DNA of 64,000 nucleotides from Neckera pumila (taxonomy: Eukaryota; Streptophyta; Bryopsida; Hypnales; Neckeraceae): positions 13,578,001-13,642,000 of the forward strand of contig OZ018415.1 in NCBI GenBank assembly GCA_963969595.1, given 5' to 3'. Positions 24,480-36,118 of the stretch are shown piece by piece (the stretch's first letter is position 1; every line of letters starts with the position of its first letter). Made by a program: the position numbers and the translations under genes. Under the pieces are notes generated by a model, which saw only the letters and a list, made by a program, of their open reading frames with translations, was not told the DNA's origin and ran no database searches.

Positions 24480-26890
24480 CTCCAGGTTGGGGTGCACAGA
24501 CGTCTCTCGGGCCCGAGAGACCAATTCTCGGGTCCCAAGAGAGGGTGAATTTTTTTGTAAACATCCATATGGAACCCAAATTCCAGTGCTTATTCTAATT
24601 ATCATCCCCACTGTAGGGGTAATATTATAGTATTAATTCTGATTGCGTTTGTGTTTATCTTTGGACTGAGATTTTCTTAAGTAGATCCAAATTTATAAGG
24701 AAACTGAAATCTCTATCTTGCGTCGTCTTCTGTGTCAAGCAATGAGGAGGACCGCTTCTGATGCATCAGCACAGAGCTGCTAGACCTCTCTCGGGCCCGA
24801 GAGACCAATTCTCGGGCACCGGGAGAGGACATTTTTGAGAACGTTCGAGAATTTTTGAGAAAGCTGCCGAGTCAATTTTTGTTTCTGATACGTATTAGAA
24901 ACTGATCAATCAGAATGCGTTCACTTCATTCGAGTGATATCGATCACTTGTCAACTGTTTTATGTTTGTGTCGATTTGGATTTCAGTTACATTTTGTTTC
25001 ATTCAAAGTCATTATCGTATTTTTGGAACCTGCAATTAAATGCTATTTCATCCTCTTGCGGTGTCTCAAATTTCTGGATGCTGGAGACGTATATTTGGTT
25101 GCATCAGTTCGCAGACCCCAGAGTCCTCTCGGGCCCGAGAGACCAATTCTCGGGTCCCAAGAGAAGGTCAAATTGATTGCTATTTTCTACATGGAACCGA
25201 ATTTCAAGTTCTTTCTCCAATGATCATCCTCACTGTAGGATTTTATTTATTGTATGGACTATGATTGCGTTCGTGTTCATCTTTGGACTGAGATTTTCTT
25301 AAGTAGATCCAAATTTATAAGGAAACTGAAATCTCTATCTTGCGTCGTTTTCTATGTCGAGCAATGAGGAGGACCGCTTCTGATGCATCAGCACAGAGCT
25401 GCTAGACCTCTCTCGAGCCCGAGAGACCAATTCTCGGGCACCGGGAGAGGACATTTTTGAGAATGTTCGAGAATTACTGAGAAAACTGCCGAGTCAATTA
25501 TTGTTTCCGATACATATTAGAAACCGAACAATCAGTTTGCGTTCACTTCATTCTAGTGATATCGTTCACTTGTCAACTGTTTTATGTTTGTGTCGATTTG
25601 GATTCCGGTTACATATCGTTTCATTCAAAGTCATTGTTGTATTTTTGGAACCTGCAATTAAATGCTATTTCATCCTCTTGCGGTGTCTCAAATTTCTGGA
25701 TGCTGGAGACGTATATTTGGTTGCATCAGTTCGCAGACCCCAGAGTCCTCTCGGGCCCGAGAGACCAATTCTCAGGTCCCAAGAGAGGGTCAAATTGATT
25801 GTTATTTTCTACATGGAACTGAATTTCAAGTTCTTTCTCCAATGATCATCCTCACTGTAGGATTTTATTTATTGTATGGACTATGATTGCGTTCGTGTTC
25901 ATCTTTGGACTGAGATTTTCTTAAATAGATCCAAATTTATAAGGAAACTGAAATCTCTATCTTGCGTCGTTTTCTGTGTCGAGCAATGAGGATGACCGCT
26001 TCTGATGCATCAGCACAGAGCTGCTAGACGTCTCTCGGGCCCGAGAGACCAATTCTCGGGCACCGGGAGAGGGCTTTTTATAAAACGTTCATGAATTTTT
26101 GAGAAAGCTGCCGAGTCAATTTTTGTTTCTGATACGTATTAGAAACCAATCAATCAGAATGTGTTCACTTCATTCTAGTGATATCGTTCACTTGTCAACT
26201 GTTTTATGTTTGTGTTGATTTGGATTCCGGTTACATTTCGTTTCATTCAAAGTCATTATCTTACTTGAGGACGCTGTAGTTAAATGCTATTTCATGCTGT
26301 TGCGGTGTCTCAAATTACTGGATGCTGGACACGTAGATTCTTTTGCATCAGTTCACAGACTGAAGAGTCCTCTCGAGCTCGAGAGACCAAATCTCGGGTC
26401 CCAGGAGAGGGTCAAATTGATTGTTATTTTCTAGATGGAACCGAATTCCAATTCTTTCTCCAATGATCATCCTCACTGTAGGTTTATTTTTATTGGATGG
26501 ATTATGAATGCGTTCATGTTTATCGTTGTACAGATATTTGCTTAAGTAGATTTGGATAATTATGTAATTATAATACTATTTAGTTAAATGCAGTCTCTTT
26601 CTTCTGCGTTGGCCTCAATAACTGGACATTGGCAAGTTAGTTCTGCGTGCAACTTCTGACAGATTTCAGAGTACTCTCGGGGTCGAGAGACCAATTGTTG
26701 TGGCCCCGGAGAGGGTGTTATTATTCTAGAAATGATTTGATGAACCAACTTCCCTGCGCTTCTTCCGGTCGTCAACCTCTGCAATGAACTTCTGTGACTG
26801 CTGTGATTTTGGACACTGGAATGTTTTGATGCAACAACATGCAGCTCCCGGTGTCCTCTCGGGCCTGAGAGACCAGTTCTTGGGTCCTGG
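24480..26890 (+). repeat. 622-bp-period tandem array carrying nine hairpin motifs, in intron 1 of the ParB-methylase gene
   Basis: The palindrome CTCTCGGGCCCGAGAG or a variant starts at 24504, 24788, 25126, 25410, 25748, 26032, 26370, 26674 and 26856. Spacing alternates 284 and 338 bp up to 26370, so both motif types repeat at exactly 622 bp; the last two copies are irregular. Each motif is about 42 bp: the palindrome, then accaatt, then tctcggg and a closing gagagg. This allows two competing folds. One is the 16-bp palindrome. The other is a nested hairpin with inner stem CCCGAGA/TCTCGGG and outer stem CCTCTC/GAGAGG. Unit text outside the motif is also well conserved (gatgcatcagcacagagctg; gtttatgtttgtgtcgattt-like). 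Confidence 0.92.
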
Positions 26891-29751
26891 GAGAGGGTCT
26901 TATTTCTCATTTATGGGGGTGGACTTTGGCATTACAGTGACTAATTACAAATAATCAACTAAGTGAGCCAAATGATGTCCAACGGATTCTCTTCTGTCGA
27001 CAAGATGCGTCAGACTGTCTGAGTCTCTGTTGGTTTCGATTATTATTTTACCATTCAGGAGCTGTTCCACTTGAAGTATATTTCTTATTAGCGACGGTAG
27101 TAATCTCCAAACCAGGCTTGTTCTGGCTAATCTGTTTGCTAATCTGTTGATATTTTGCAAAGGGACAGGGTGTCAATAAGCAGACAAACTGTCCCCCAAC
27201 TCGTGGTTCAGTGGAGGTTCTTCAAGACAATACTCCATCTGGGTCCATGCTGTTAGCAGCTACCGACCTCCCTGTCCTCCCACCTAAGGTAAGTCTTATG
27301 GGATCCGTCATTTCTATCATTGTTAGGTGTCACTTTTTCTCTCTATCTATATTCGTGAAGAGAATTTTTCCCAGTTCTAAGTGTAAAATAAATTCTTGGC
27401 TTCTTTCATAATAATGTGGAGTCCAATTTGATGGCAAACCATTCTGGGACAACCTTGATAGCAACGGAAGTTACCAGACTCCAATCGGATGTTGGCACTG
27501 ATGTGGAGATGGACGAGATATGTGAAGACAACCTTCCCGAAATTTGCAAGGACTTCATGGAGGACGACATCCGGAGGACCCAGACCTTGGATACTGTTTC
27601 AATCCTCCAAGGTCTACGGTTAACTTCAAACGAGTTTTCTAGAATGAAAATTCCACTTTGCAGGATGGTGCCTATGCCAATTGTTCGCCCGACACTCACC
27701 TGTGACCTCACTATGCTAGAGAATCAGTTCACTTGAGGATACGAGGAGGGGGCTCGTGTCTTTTATGTATCAATTTGTGATGAGGCTGGACGGACTGCAG
27801 TATTCTCTGATGCTGAGAAACTTGAATGGGGACCGATTTGGAATTCGGCAAATGACGAGTTCAATAAGTATTTGGTGTCCCAGCCTGCGCTGAAGCATTT
27901 GGTCGATTTCAAGCTATATGTCTGCGACGGAAATCACAGACGTATAGCTTGGATGAATCATATCAAGCGGCTTCATTCGACCGAACGAGATTGGCATATT
28001 GCTGTGGATTCCATCATTTTGGACATGCGGAATCGGATTGGAGTGGCAATGCAAGCCATGCACGACATAAACAAGTACAATTTTGCAACATTCCTTTTGT
28101 TGTCTTCTCCATTGTGTTTCTAATTTCTTGATTGAATTCGCTCCTCACTAGCATGTACATTGATAACGCTCAAGCTATTTCGAACGATATGTGTATGTCA
28201 GGCACACCGAGAACTATCACGTCAAGACAAACTTGGTGCACACCCTCTATCGAGTTCAAAAATACGGTGTTATGGAAATTGACAAGTTCAAAGAGCTTCT
28301 TAGCCCCGAAGAGGTTAAGACCTGCTTACAGACGACAAGAACCAAGTGGTACACTATGCCCCTTGAGGTGTTCACGTCTTTCATCTTCAAGGTATATTGC
28401 TTAGCCTTTATCAGTTCATGATCTTCATTTAATTGATGATTTAATCGATGAATCTATTCTTAGCTAATTCCGTGATACGTCTTGGATTTTAGCAAGAAAT
28501 TTCTGCAGCTGCTGATCAAGCAGTTTGTAAGTATAACGAAGATACGCCTGCTGCCGAGGTTACAAAGGAAGGAGTAGCCGATGCAATGAAGACTTCTATT
28601 AAAGATTCCACGAGACTGTTGTATCAGAAACTGTCAAAAATTGTGTCTGTGGCCGCCCCAAGTCTAGGCCCGGAGTGGCTCCAAGAGGTGAGTACCATAT
28701 TCTATTTCAACCATTGCAATTACTCAATTGTCCATGTATATTGTTCTCTCATCAATATTTGTTTCATTGCTACAGATCGAGAGGCACTGGAACCTCTTTG
28801 CAGTGTCAGAGTTGACATTCGAGAAGTTGAATATGATTTCAACATCTAATGTTAGTCCCGCACACAAGATTAAGTGGCTGAAGTGGATGAATTCCTCCAA
28901 TCCGACTCGGGAAGCCAGGCGGTTTCCTCCTCGTCCAGTTAACGAGGATAGACTGTTGACATTCCTTGCAAAGGCCTGTTGGTATGCCGGGGTACGTGTT
29001 ACTATAATAAGACATTATATGTATTTTAGCTTCATGTAATTTCATTCTACATAATTTGTTGCGTTAGCCTTTCACTCCTAGCATTAGTAGACTAGTACAA
29101 GCTAACATTTCATCCACCATTTGCATGCCAATTTTAATGTAGTTGGAAGAGGCAGCCACGGAGATATTTGATAGCATCAGTCTTTTGGATAACATTCCAA
29201 TCGACATGTCCGTTCAAACGGAGCCGCAAACCCTTCACGAATACATTGAGTGTTGGAGAATGAAGCTGTGGGACATGGCGTACACAAGTAGCTTTAAGGG
29301 ATCGGACTCCTTCAAGAAGTCTGAGTCATTCAAGGACTTTAGAGGGGCCATGTTGGCTGTGAAGCGGTTGATATACAGGTATTGTGGAATCTCCGTGAAT
29401 TTGAATGCAATCAATAGTAGTTGATAGTCGTAGTGTTTGTTTACCATAGGACTTAATCCATGCATTGCAGGGTACATATTCTTTAGTGGTTCTCAACTTC
29501 ATTTCATTTTTTGTTGTTTGTATTGGTCATCTCTTCATTTAATTTGCAATTTTGGGAACTTGTCATGGTTGCATGAAGTGGTCCGTCGGCCCCTGTGAAT
29601 CAATTTCTGATCCTCAAGAGAATACCCATTGCCCTATGTGTTTGATAACCGGGATCATGATTAGCCACTCTCTCCCCATTGTCTCCCAATTTTTTGTCAA
29701 GAATCGTAGGACCTCTTTCGAATTTCAGATCGTCAGCCAACTAATGCAGAT

Positions 29752-29955
29752 CCTCTCGGGCCCAAAAGACAATTTTGAAGGATCTGAGTGACGCTTTCGT
29801 CTCCATTTTGTTCATTTCTAGTTTGTCTAGGTCTGTGGTGCATGCAGGCAAGTGTTTAGGATGTAGAGCCACCTATGCCATGGTTGTTGCATCAGTTGAG
29901 AGGTCCAAATGTCCTCTCGGGCCCAAGAGAATAATTCTTGGGCTTACAGAGAGGA
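29752..29955 (+). repeat. Two further copies of the hairpin motif in intron 7
   Basis: At 29753 ctctcgggcccaaaagac is a degraded copy. At 29914 ctctcgggcccaagagaata continues with attcttgggc and ends gagagagg-like. In the second copy the inner stem is CCCAAGA/TCTTGGG, so both arms changed together relative to the intron-1 copies. Confidence 0.8.
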
Positions 29956-32158
29956 CCTGTACCATCATTGTACTACATTGTTGGACGACATAAACAAGTA
30001 GCCATCTCATAAATTCAATGTCCATCATCGTTTCGATCCTTGTTGTTAGTCTGGTTCTATATATTTCATTGAAGGTCATGATTGAAATATTGATTCAGAA
30101 ATATTGTTTTTCGGGTTCTAGATTGAAATTTGACTCTCTTGACCGCTAGTTAAATTCCCAGGTCTTGGTAGAGCTTCCATCCTTCATTTTTCCCCCTATA
30201 ATCTGATTGGATTCAACACTCTTGAACTTGCTTTGAATGCAGGTATTTCAAGTTTGAGTTGTACGCGAAGAAAGCCATCCAGAAGACGGACCTGCCCCCA
30301 TTTCTGACTACCTGGTTAGATAGGACCTCCCCAGATTGCATGTTCTCAGCCTCGCAGATTAAGAATTGGACTACACCGCATTTGCAGGCATGCCCATGGT
30401 ACCTTGAGTGTGTTTTTGGAACCACGCCACCGGAGGAGGAGACTCTCTTCAACACAATTCAATCCGTCGCACCTGAAGAGCCAGAGTTTGACGAGTTCGC
30501 TGGACTGGATCCAGAGGCTAGGGCTAAGGCTGTTGCGCAAAGGGGGGCAACCGACAAAAAAAAGGAGGGGAGATGGGAGGATGCGAAGAAGAAAACGGAA
30601 GAAACCAAGAAGAAGCGGATGGCATCTAAAGCTGAGAAGGAGGAGGAAAAGGCTAAGAAGAAGGGCACAAAGAGGAAGGCTGAGATACCTATTCATGAAC
30701 CTCAGACAAGCGCAGCGGACATGAAGGACACATCATCGGGTTTCTCCCTCCCTCAGGAGCGCTTGGTACATGGGCTTACTCCTACATTGATGAACTTGGC
30801 ACCCGTGGCTGACATTGATGAATGCATCCTCAACTTGTCCTTGGATAATTTGCCCAATAATTCTAAAGCCATGGCTGATGTGGAGGCCTTCTTGGAAATG
30901 GTAAGAAATTCTATTGATCTGGCCTCCGTATTTTTGAATTACTGGTTGATGACATCACACATGTTCTCAGTCAAAAACTATATAAATTTTTTAATCAAAT
31001 TTGATTTCATTTTGATGTCTCATACAGCATGCCTGTGATAAGGACCGATCTTTCAAAGGGAAAATGATTGCGAAGTCAGCGGTGGACCTCATCATTGTAG
31101 ATGTTCCCAAAGGACTCCATGTCCCTTCAATTTCAGCTCCACCAGAACCAATTCCGAAGTGGAATGACTTCAATCCCACTGAGTACCTGCAGCCCGTGTT
31201 TGACTTTGCTCAAGAGTACCTTCATGACGGCGCACCCCTGCTGGTGATGTATCCCTTCCAATCTCGACAGCACAGAAGCCACCTCCTTGGATGCTGCGCG
31301 GAATATAAATTTAGACTCGTTGTCACTTGAACTGGCATGAATCATCTCCATTTGACAAAACTGGCAAATCCAACAAAGACGGTAACGAGCACTCTACCCC
31401 CATTTATGTCTCCATTTCATTATCACCTATACTATAGTGACAGTGTTAACTTCATTTGTATTGCAGACTATGCACTTCACCATTGCTCTTGTGGTCAAGG
31501 AATCTGGACCTAAGACCGATCTGGAATTTCCTTTCCAATTTGTCGCATCCCATCAAGCGGTGGGTGTCACGGTGGGCCGAGATGACATTTTGCAGAACTT
31601 CTGCAATAAGGAAGACGTGAGTATGAATGGCCCAAAACCATGGCGTGGTCCCCGAGAGAAGGCTCGAGAGTTCATGCAGATGCTTGTGGAAGGACTCACT
31701 CAACCAGGAGATGTTGTGGTGGACTGCACAGCGTCTACAGGTATTGTGTGCTTCTCATTTTACTATTTCCACGATGTTAGATGACATGCTTAAACTTGGT
31801 CATGTATCTTATTCACTGTTTTCTTTGTTTGTTTTGTATATTTTTAGGTTCAAGCATTCAAGCTTGCCGTGCTGCTCGTCGTCATATTTTAGCCTTTGAG
31901 GAAGACAAAGCTATATTTGATGCCCTTATTGCTCCGGTCATGCGTGCCTCAATCGTTCCGCGTCTTGAACCATCAATCCCTGAAGTTGCAGCTGAAGATT
32001 TGGATGAAGAAGAAGTACCAATCCAACGTATTGTGAAGACCAACCAATTCAGTAAGTAAGTTTCCCTTTAAAATCTTCTTTTGATGGTACACAATGAACA
32101 TGAAATTCATGTGATCTAATATGTGATTAATTGGTGTGTAGGCAAATCCAAGAAGTGA

Positions 32159-33267
32159 CCAAAGTCACACACGTTCCATTTTTTGCTAGAGCTGGATTTT
32201 TCCCAAGCCCACCAAAATCATTTCAGCTCCTTGTATACGCAGACACAGTGGCTAGGGATTTAGTTGCCTTAAACCCTAGACCAGCTCCTAGAGCAGGTCT
32301 GGTACATCCTCGCGTTTTGAAGTATGTAGATGATTGTACTATAGATTCAGACTCGACGGCAGGGGACAATGAGGATAGTTCATCATGAACCCAATGTCTT
32401 TGTAGTATTACCGTGCTTTACTATGACTATTATCAGTACATTTTCGTGATTGCTATGCAGATGCTCAATTATGTTATTTGTATTTGAATTATTTGTATTC
32501 TTGACTTGGATGATGCAATCTCAGTAATGGATTTTTTCCTTCGACATGCTCTGTATCTGATTGTTTATGTACCTTCCTCATAATAGTATTGCTTCCGCAT
32601 GAGCTTCCTTTCAGGTACTTTGATTTTCACGAGCCAGTTTATAATAATATGATTTTCCTTTTGATTAAGAGTATATCACCATTTTCTCCATGTGCCTACT
32701 TACACGTAGTAGACCATATATTGTCCCCAAATCTGTCCACAAGCATTCATTAATGTGCCCTAACATTTTTATATTCCAATTGTAAAATCGCATCTGAATC
32801 ATAGACATTACATAGATCCACCTATGCTTTTATTTATTTTTTTAATATTCATGAGTTTCACTCACTAATACGTCAAAAAATACTATTTGAAAGAAGAGTT
32901 CCTCCACCAACGTTGAAATCCTTATTTTTACGACCCTAAACCCCCAATGCCTATGCTAAATTCCTTATTTTGACGGTTTTAGGTGCCTCTTCAGTTGTAG
33001 CCGAGTCTTCTTATTTACGCCAATGGTCTTTTCAGCATGCACCAAATACTGATAATGTGTCTTGGATAAGGATTTCCAATTCGTATTACTACATATCGTC
33101 TTGGAAGTGGCTTCTCAAGAGGGGAACCTATCTTGGATGCCAAGTGTCATCTCATTCTTAGGATATGATGCCACGTGGTGCATCTTTCTAAGGGTTTTAT
33201 GCTGCGTGTCCTGTTGTTGTAGCTTTTCAAGAGGATTAGGCGATCTATGAAAACCTTATTGCTCCAT
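32159..33267. other. Downstream flank of the ParB-methylase gene
   Basis: An 85-codon open stretch overlaps the last exon (32131-32388), but the spliced frame ends at 32156-32158, so I treat it as 3' UTR. The rest is AT-rich with no supported gene. Confidence 0.45.
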
Positions 33268-33330
33268 GCCACATGTCAGGCATTCCGGTCGATTTCAGAG
33301 GATGAGGCTATCTTCGACGCCCTTATGAGT
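33268..33330 (+). pseudogene. Fragment resembling the methylase C-terminal motif
   Basis: Reads SEDEAIFDALM in one frame, with a CHMSG-like string just upstream in another. The intact gene has CRAARRHILAFEEDKAIFDALI at this place. About 60 bp of recognisable similarity suggests a second, nearly erased methylase copy 1.1 kb downstream. It is short, so chance cannot be excluded. Confidence 0.4.
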
Positions 33331-34429
33331 TATAGCATGCATGTAGTTGTCATAATGTTTGTGTTGTAGTGCTTGGGTCTTAGATATCTGATAGTGGGGA
33401 TTTTGCTTCCAAATCCCACTTCTACTGTCATATTGTTGATAAAGGTATAGTAATTTCAGTGCCTCTAGTTGATAGCACTCTTGGAGAGTTCATTTTACAT
33501 TGGTTTTAGGGACTGTCTCTTCTACTCATCCGCAATGTTCAATATCATCTCTACTTAGTTGTTTTTTCTCTTCATGAGTACTACAATCATTATCCAACCC
33601 GCTCAACACCTTACTGACATTCATCGTGCATTTTCTTCAGCCAGACCACAAACTCCTCGATTAATAATTCTGAATTTGTGAATTGTTTGCTCTCTTGCCC
33701 ACCAGAACAAGCGCTTGTGAGATTCTGGTCCATTGAACTACTACTTCATTAAGTTTTTGGTTTTAGTGGATGAGTTTGTCGTCTGCTGCAGTGGATGCAC
33801 GATGAATGTCAAGAAGATGGTGAGCTAGTGGGCATATAATGATAATGCAGCGAATAATGATTCTTTAAGATTGAACGCCATAGTTTTGCCAAAATTTCAT
33901 TAAGTCACTATGACAGAAACTGGAGGTGTAACAGCCTTACCGTCAGGCTTTCATTGTCATTGTACTAAGCACAACATTGATGTACAAACCGCAAAAGATG
34001 ACCATATTCCAAAACCGAATTCCTCAAATTGTTAGCTTTATTTCAGGCTACATTAACAATGCACATCCAGTTTCTTACAAATTTCAATGTTCTCACTATA
34101 TTCATTCAGTTCAATTTTGTTTGCTTGTCTCACCCTCTTATGGATGAAGTAGTACTTGGATGATTCTCTTATGCCATGGCCAAAATCTCCTCTTGTAGCA
34201 CCAAAACATCACCCATCTCATGTTTTGTCCTTACAAGTTGCAGTGTTAAAATTGATTGTGAATTTGAATATGTGTCCTAATTCCTAAATGCACGGTTGTA
34301 GGAACTCTCCACGGTCATACAAGCAAATTAACTCCTTGTAAACAGGCTTTGAAGAAAAGTTGCTATTTAATATTTTTTGGGGGAATCCTTCCTCTTTCAT
34401 GTCCTCCCTCTTTTCATTCAGTTATGCCC
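33331..34429. other. Intergenic, no gene seen
   Basis: No supported coding region, RNA or element end. The right boundary of the putative cassette should lie in this region, if it exists. Confidence 0.5.
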
Positions 34430-34870
34430 ATTTTAACCTACTTTCATCAAAACCGCTCAAGCAAGTTTCATCCATTTCTTGAATGACTTCCATCCATTTC
34501 TTGAATGACTTCCATCCATTTTTAAGCATACATTCATCCATTTTTTGAATGACTTCCATCCATTTTACAAAACACATTCATCCATTATTCCCACGACTTT
34601 CATCCATTTCCTCCATCCATTTTCTACAATTTTTTTCCCAGACTTTCATCCTACTCCCCCATCCACTTTTCTTTATTTCTTCAGTCCAATTTCTAGATTT
34701 TATTCTAGCAAAAATTGCCCACATTTCCATCAACTTCCATCCACTTTTTCATCAATTTTTCTCTTTTTTTTTTCTTCCACATTTCAGACACTCCCCGCTC
34801 ACCAATCCCCGCTTCCCGCTCACCGCTCACCGCTCCATGCTCACATGCCAGCATTCCCCGTGTCAACTAT
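34430..34870. repeat. Family E repeat, copy E2 (reverse orientation)
   Basis: Dozens of variants of ttcatccattt between 34440 and 34760, followed by a GC-richer block (accaatccccgcttcccgct). This is the reverse complement of the order seen at 17281-17650. Open frames here come from the simple repeat and are not genes. Confidence 0.7.
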
Positions 34871-34908
34871 AGAACTTTCAAGTTTGACGTGCTTTGAATA
34901 TGGTCCTA

Positions 34909-35565
34909 GGGTTGTTGCATGAATGACCTTCCGTTTTTGTTCCATTTTGGCTAGTACTCCCAGTACTATGAGCTTTTGCATACAAATTTTCAAAAATAAA
35001 GAAAATATAGATAATTAGTATGACACCAAAAATAGCATATCACCAAAATTTCAGACCTAACAAAAACCTAGTTCTAAAGTTATTCACAAAAAAGATAAGC
35101 TGAAATTTTCAAGAAAATACATACCTTGACGTTTTAATTTGTAGAAAATAGGAAAAATAATTGAAAAAAAAATTGAAAAATGCCAATTGAAAAGACTTCA
35201 TGGTAATGAGATTTCACCAAAAAAATAATGTTGAAACCATCTTTAGTTCTCAAAATTGCGCGTGCAAGGGAGCCCTCTTTGCATGGACATGGAGGATATA
35301 AAACAAAATATTTTTTAATGCCCCTTGGTAGAAATGTGACTTCCTACTATGGGAATAGACCATAGAAATTTCAACTCTATATCATTAAATTTGGGGACTC
35401 CTTACGTAGTAAAAACCCTAAAACTCAAAACGTGACATATTAGTTTATATCTCCAATAAAAATTTCAAGTTCATGCAAGTCATGCTTCAAAACTTATTGC
35501 AAAAGGAAGCTTTGGCATTGCTTTTGTGACAATGTTTCAATACCGGTCTTTCTTGCAATCACCCC
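34909..35565. mobile_element. Family A element, copy A2
   Basis: Left end gggttgttgcatgaatgacc, right end tttcttgcaatcacccc. It is continuous across the point where A1 carries B1, so it approximates the uninterrupted form. Confidence 0.75.
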
Positions 35566-35574
35566 CCAGGCAAA

Positions 35575-35975
35575 TAGACTTTGCACTTCCGAAGGAGCAA
35601 ACTTTATGATTAGGAGGAAACTTGTGTCTTCATGTTTCATTGATGATCAAGTCCAACATTACAAAAAAATTCAGGCCTCGACAAGACTGCTAGTGCGTGA
35701 TTTTTATAACAAAAAAATTAAAATAAAAAATTTATTTATTTATTTTTTATTGAAAAAAAATATTAAAAAAAGTTTCAATATGACGTGATGCTAACATGGC
35801 TGCAATGTGACGAAGTCAAATTTCAAATTTTCAATTTTTTTTTTTTTTTTTTTTTCCATAATTGCACTTTGGAGGTGCAAGGCTAGCAGCCTTGTTTAAG
35901 GCTGAAATTTTTCCTAATGTTTTGACTATCATTGTCAAGTGAAACATAAACATTGCAGCGGTTGCTTGAAGAAGC
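35575..35975. repeat. Dispersed repeat shared with 43440-43590, interrupted by element F1
   Basis: ttgcacttccgaaggagcaa through gatgatcaagtccaa and then tatcattgtcaagtgaaaca matches the D2 tail at 43455-43565, where the two halves are contiguous. The interruption at 35661-35923 is therefore an insertion. Confidence 0.7.
35661..35923. mobile_element. Family F inverted-repeat element, copy F1
   Basis: The left end has acaaaaaaattcaggcctcg and acaagactgctag. The right end has the inverted counterpart ctagcagccttgt and ggctgaaatttttcctaat. The interior is A/T homopolymer-rich. A related copy is F2 at 60503-60832. Confidence 0.6.
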
Positions 35976-36118
35976 GCTCAATCAGCAATTACTCTCTTAC
36001 TAATGACTCAATTTGCAATTATACTCCTAATTATTCTCTTATTAATGACTAAGTTTGCAAGAACACTTCCAATTATTCTCTTGCTAATGGCACATTCTCT
36101 GTATATGTTGAGAATATT

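Larger units (their letters stand above)
23912..32158 (+). pseudogene. ParB-like motif plus DNA N4/N6-methylase-like fusion gene, 12 exons, two in-frame stops
   Basis: Exons: 23912-24001, 27169-27288, 27422-28074, 28175-28391, 28493-28687, 28776-28991, 29143-29378, 30243-30900, 31028-31381, 31467-31740, 31848-32051, 32142-32158. All junctions are GT-AG, phases match, and the total is 3,234 nt (1,077 codons plus stop). Exon 3 codes for a ParB/sulfiredoxin-like region around LYVCDGNHRRIAW (27926). The middle is helical and charged, with a Lys/Glu-rich nuclear-localisation-like stretch (about 30510-30690). Exons 9-11 form a beta-class methylase-like domain: motif IV position DLIIVDVPKG (31100), then GDVVVDCTASTGSS and RRHILAFEEDKAIFDAL. 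DVPK replaces the usual [DNS]PP[YFW]. TGA codons at 27734 and 31328 break the frame; the second most simply derives from TGG. Exon 1 (MAANLRSRRG, strong start context) and the acceptors of exons 2 and 4 are the least certain parts. The pairing suggests recognition plus base methylation of DNA, by inference only. Confidence 0.72.

Noticed and set aside
25501..25886. Repeated ORFs of 74-114 codons in the 622-bp array
   Set aside because: They recur because the DNA repeats. All three frames are open in places, and there are no start contexts or family matches.
24504..26871. CRISPR-like array
   Set aside because: Repeats are too long and variable, the sequence between them is itself repeated, and the host is a eukaryote.
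32131..32388. 85-codon open frame as the true C-terminus of the methylase gene
   Set aside because: The acceptor at 32140-32141 with phase from exon 11 gives a natural stop at 32156-32158 and a basic tail. The longer frame is out of phase.
34545..34922. Overlapping plus-strand ORFs of 107-125 codons
   Set aside because: They are translations of the ttcatccattt simple repeat in several frames.
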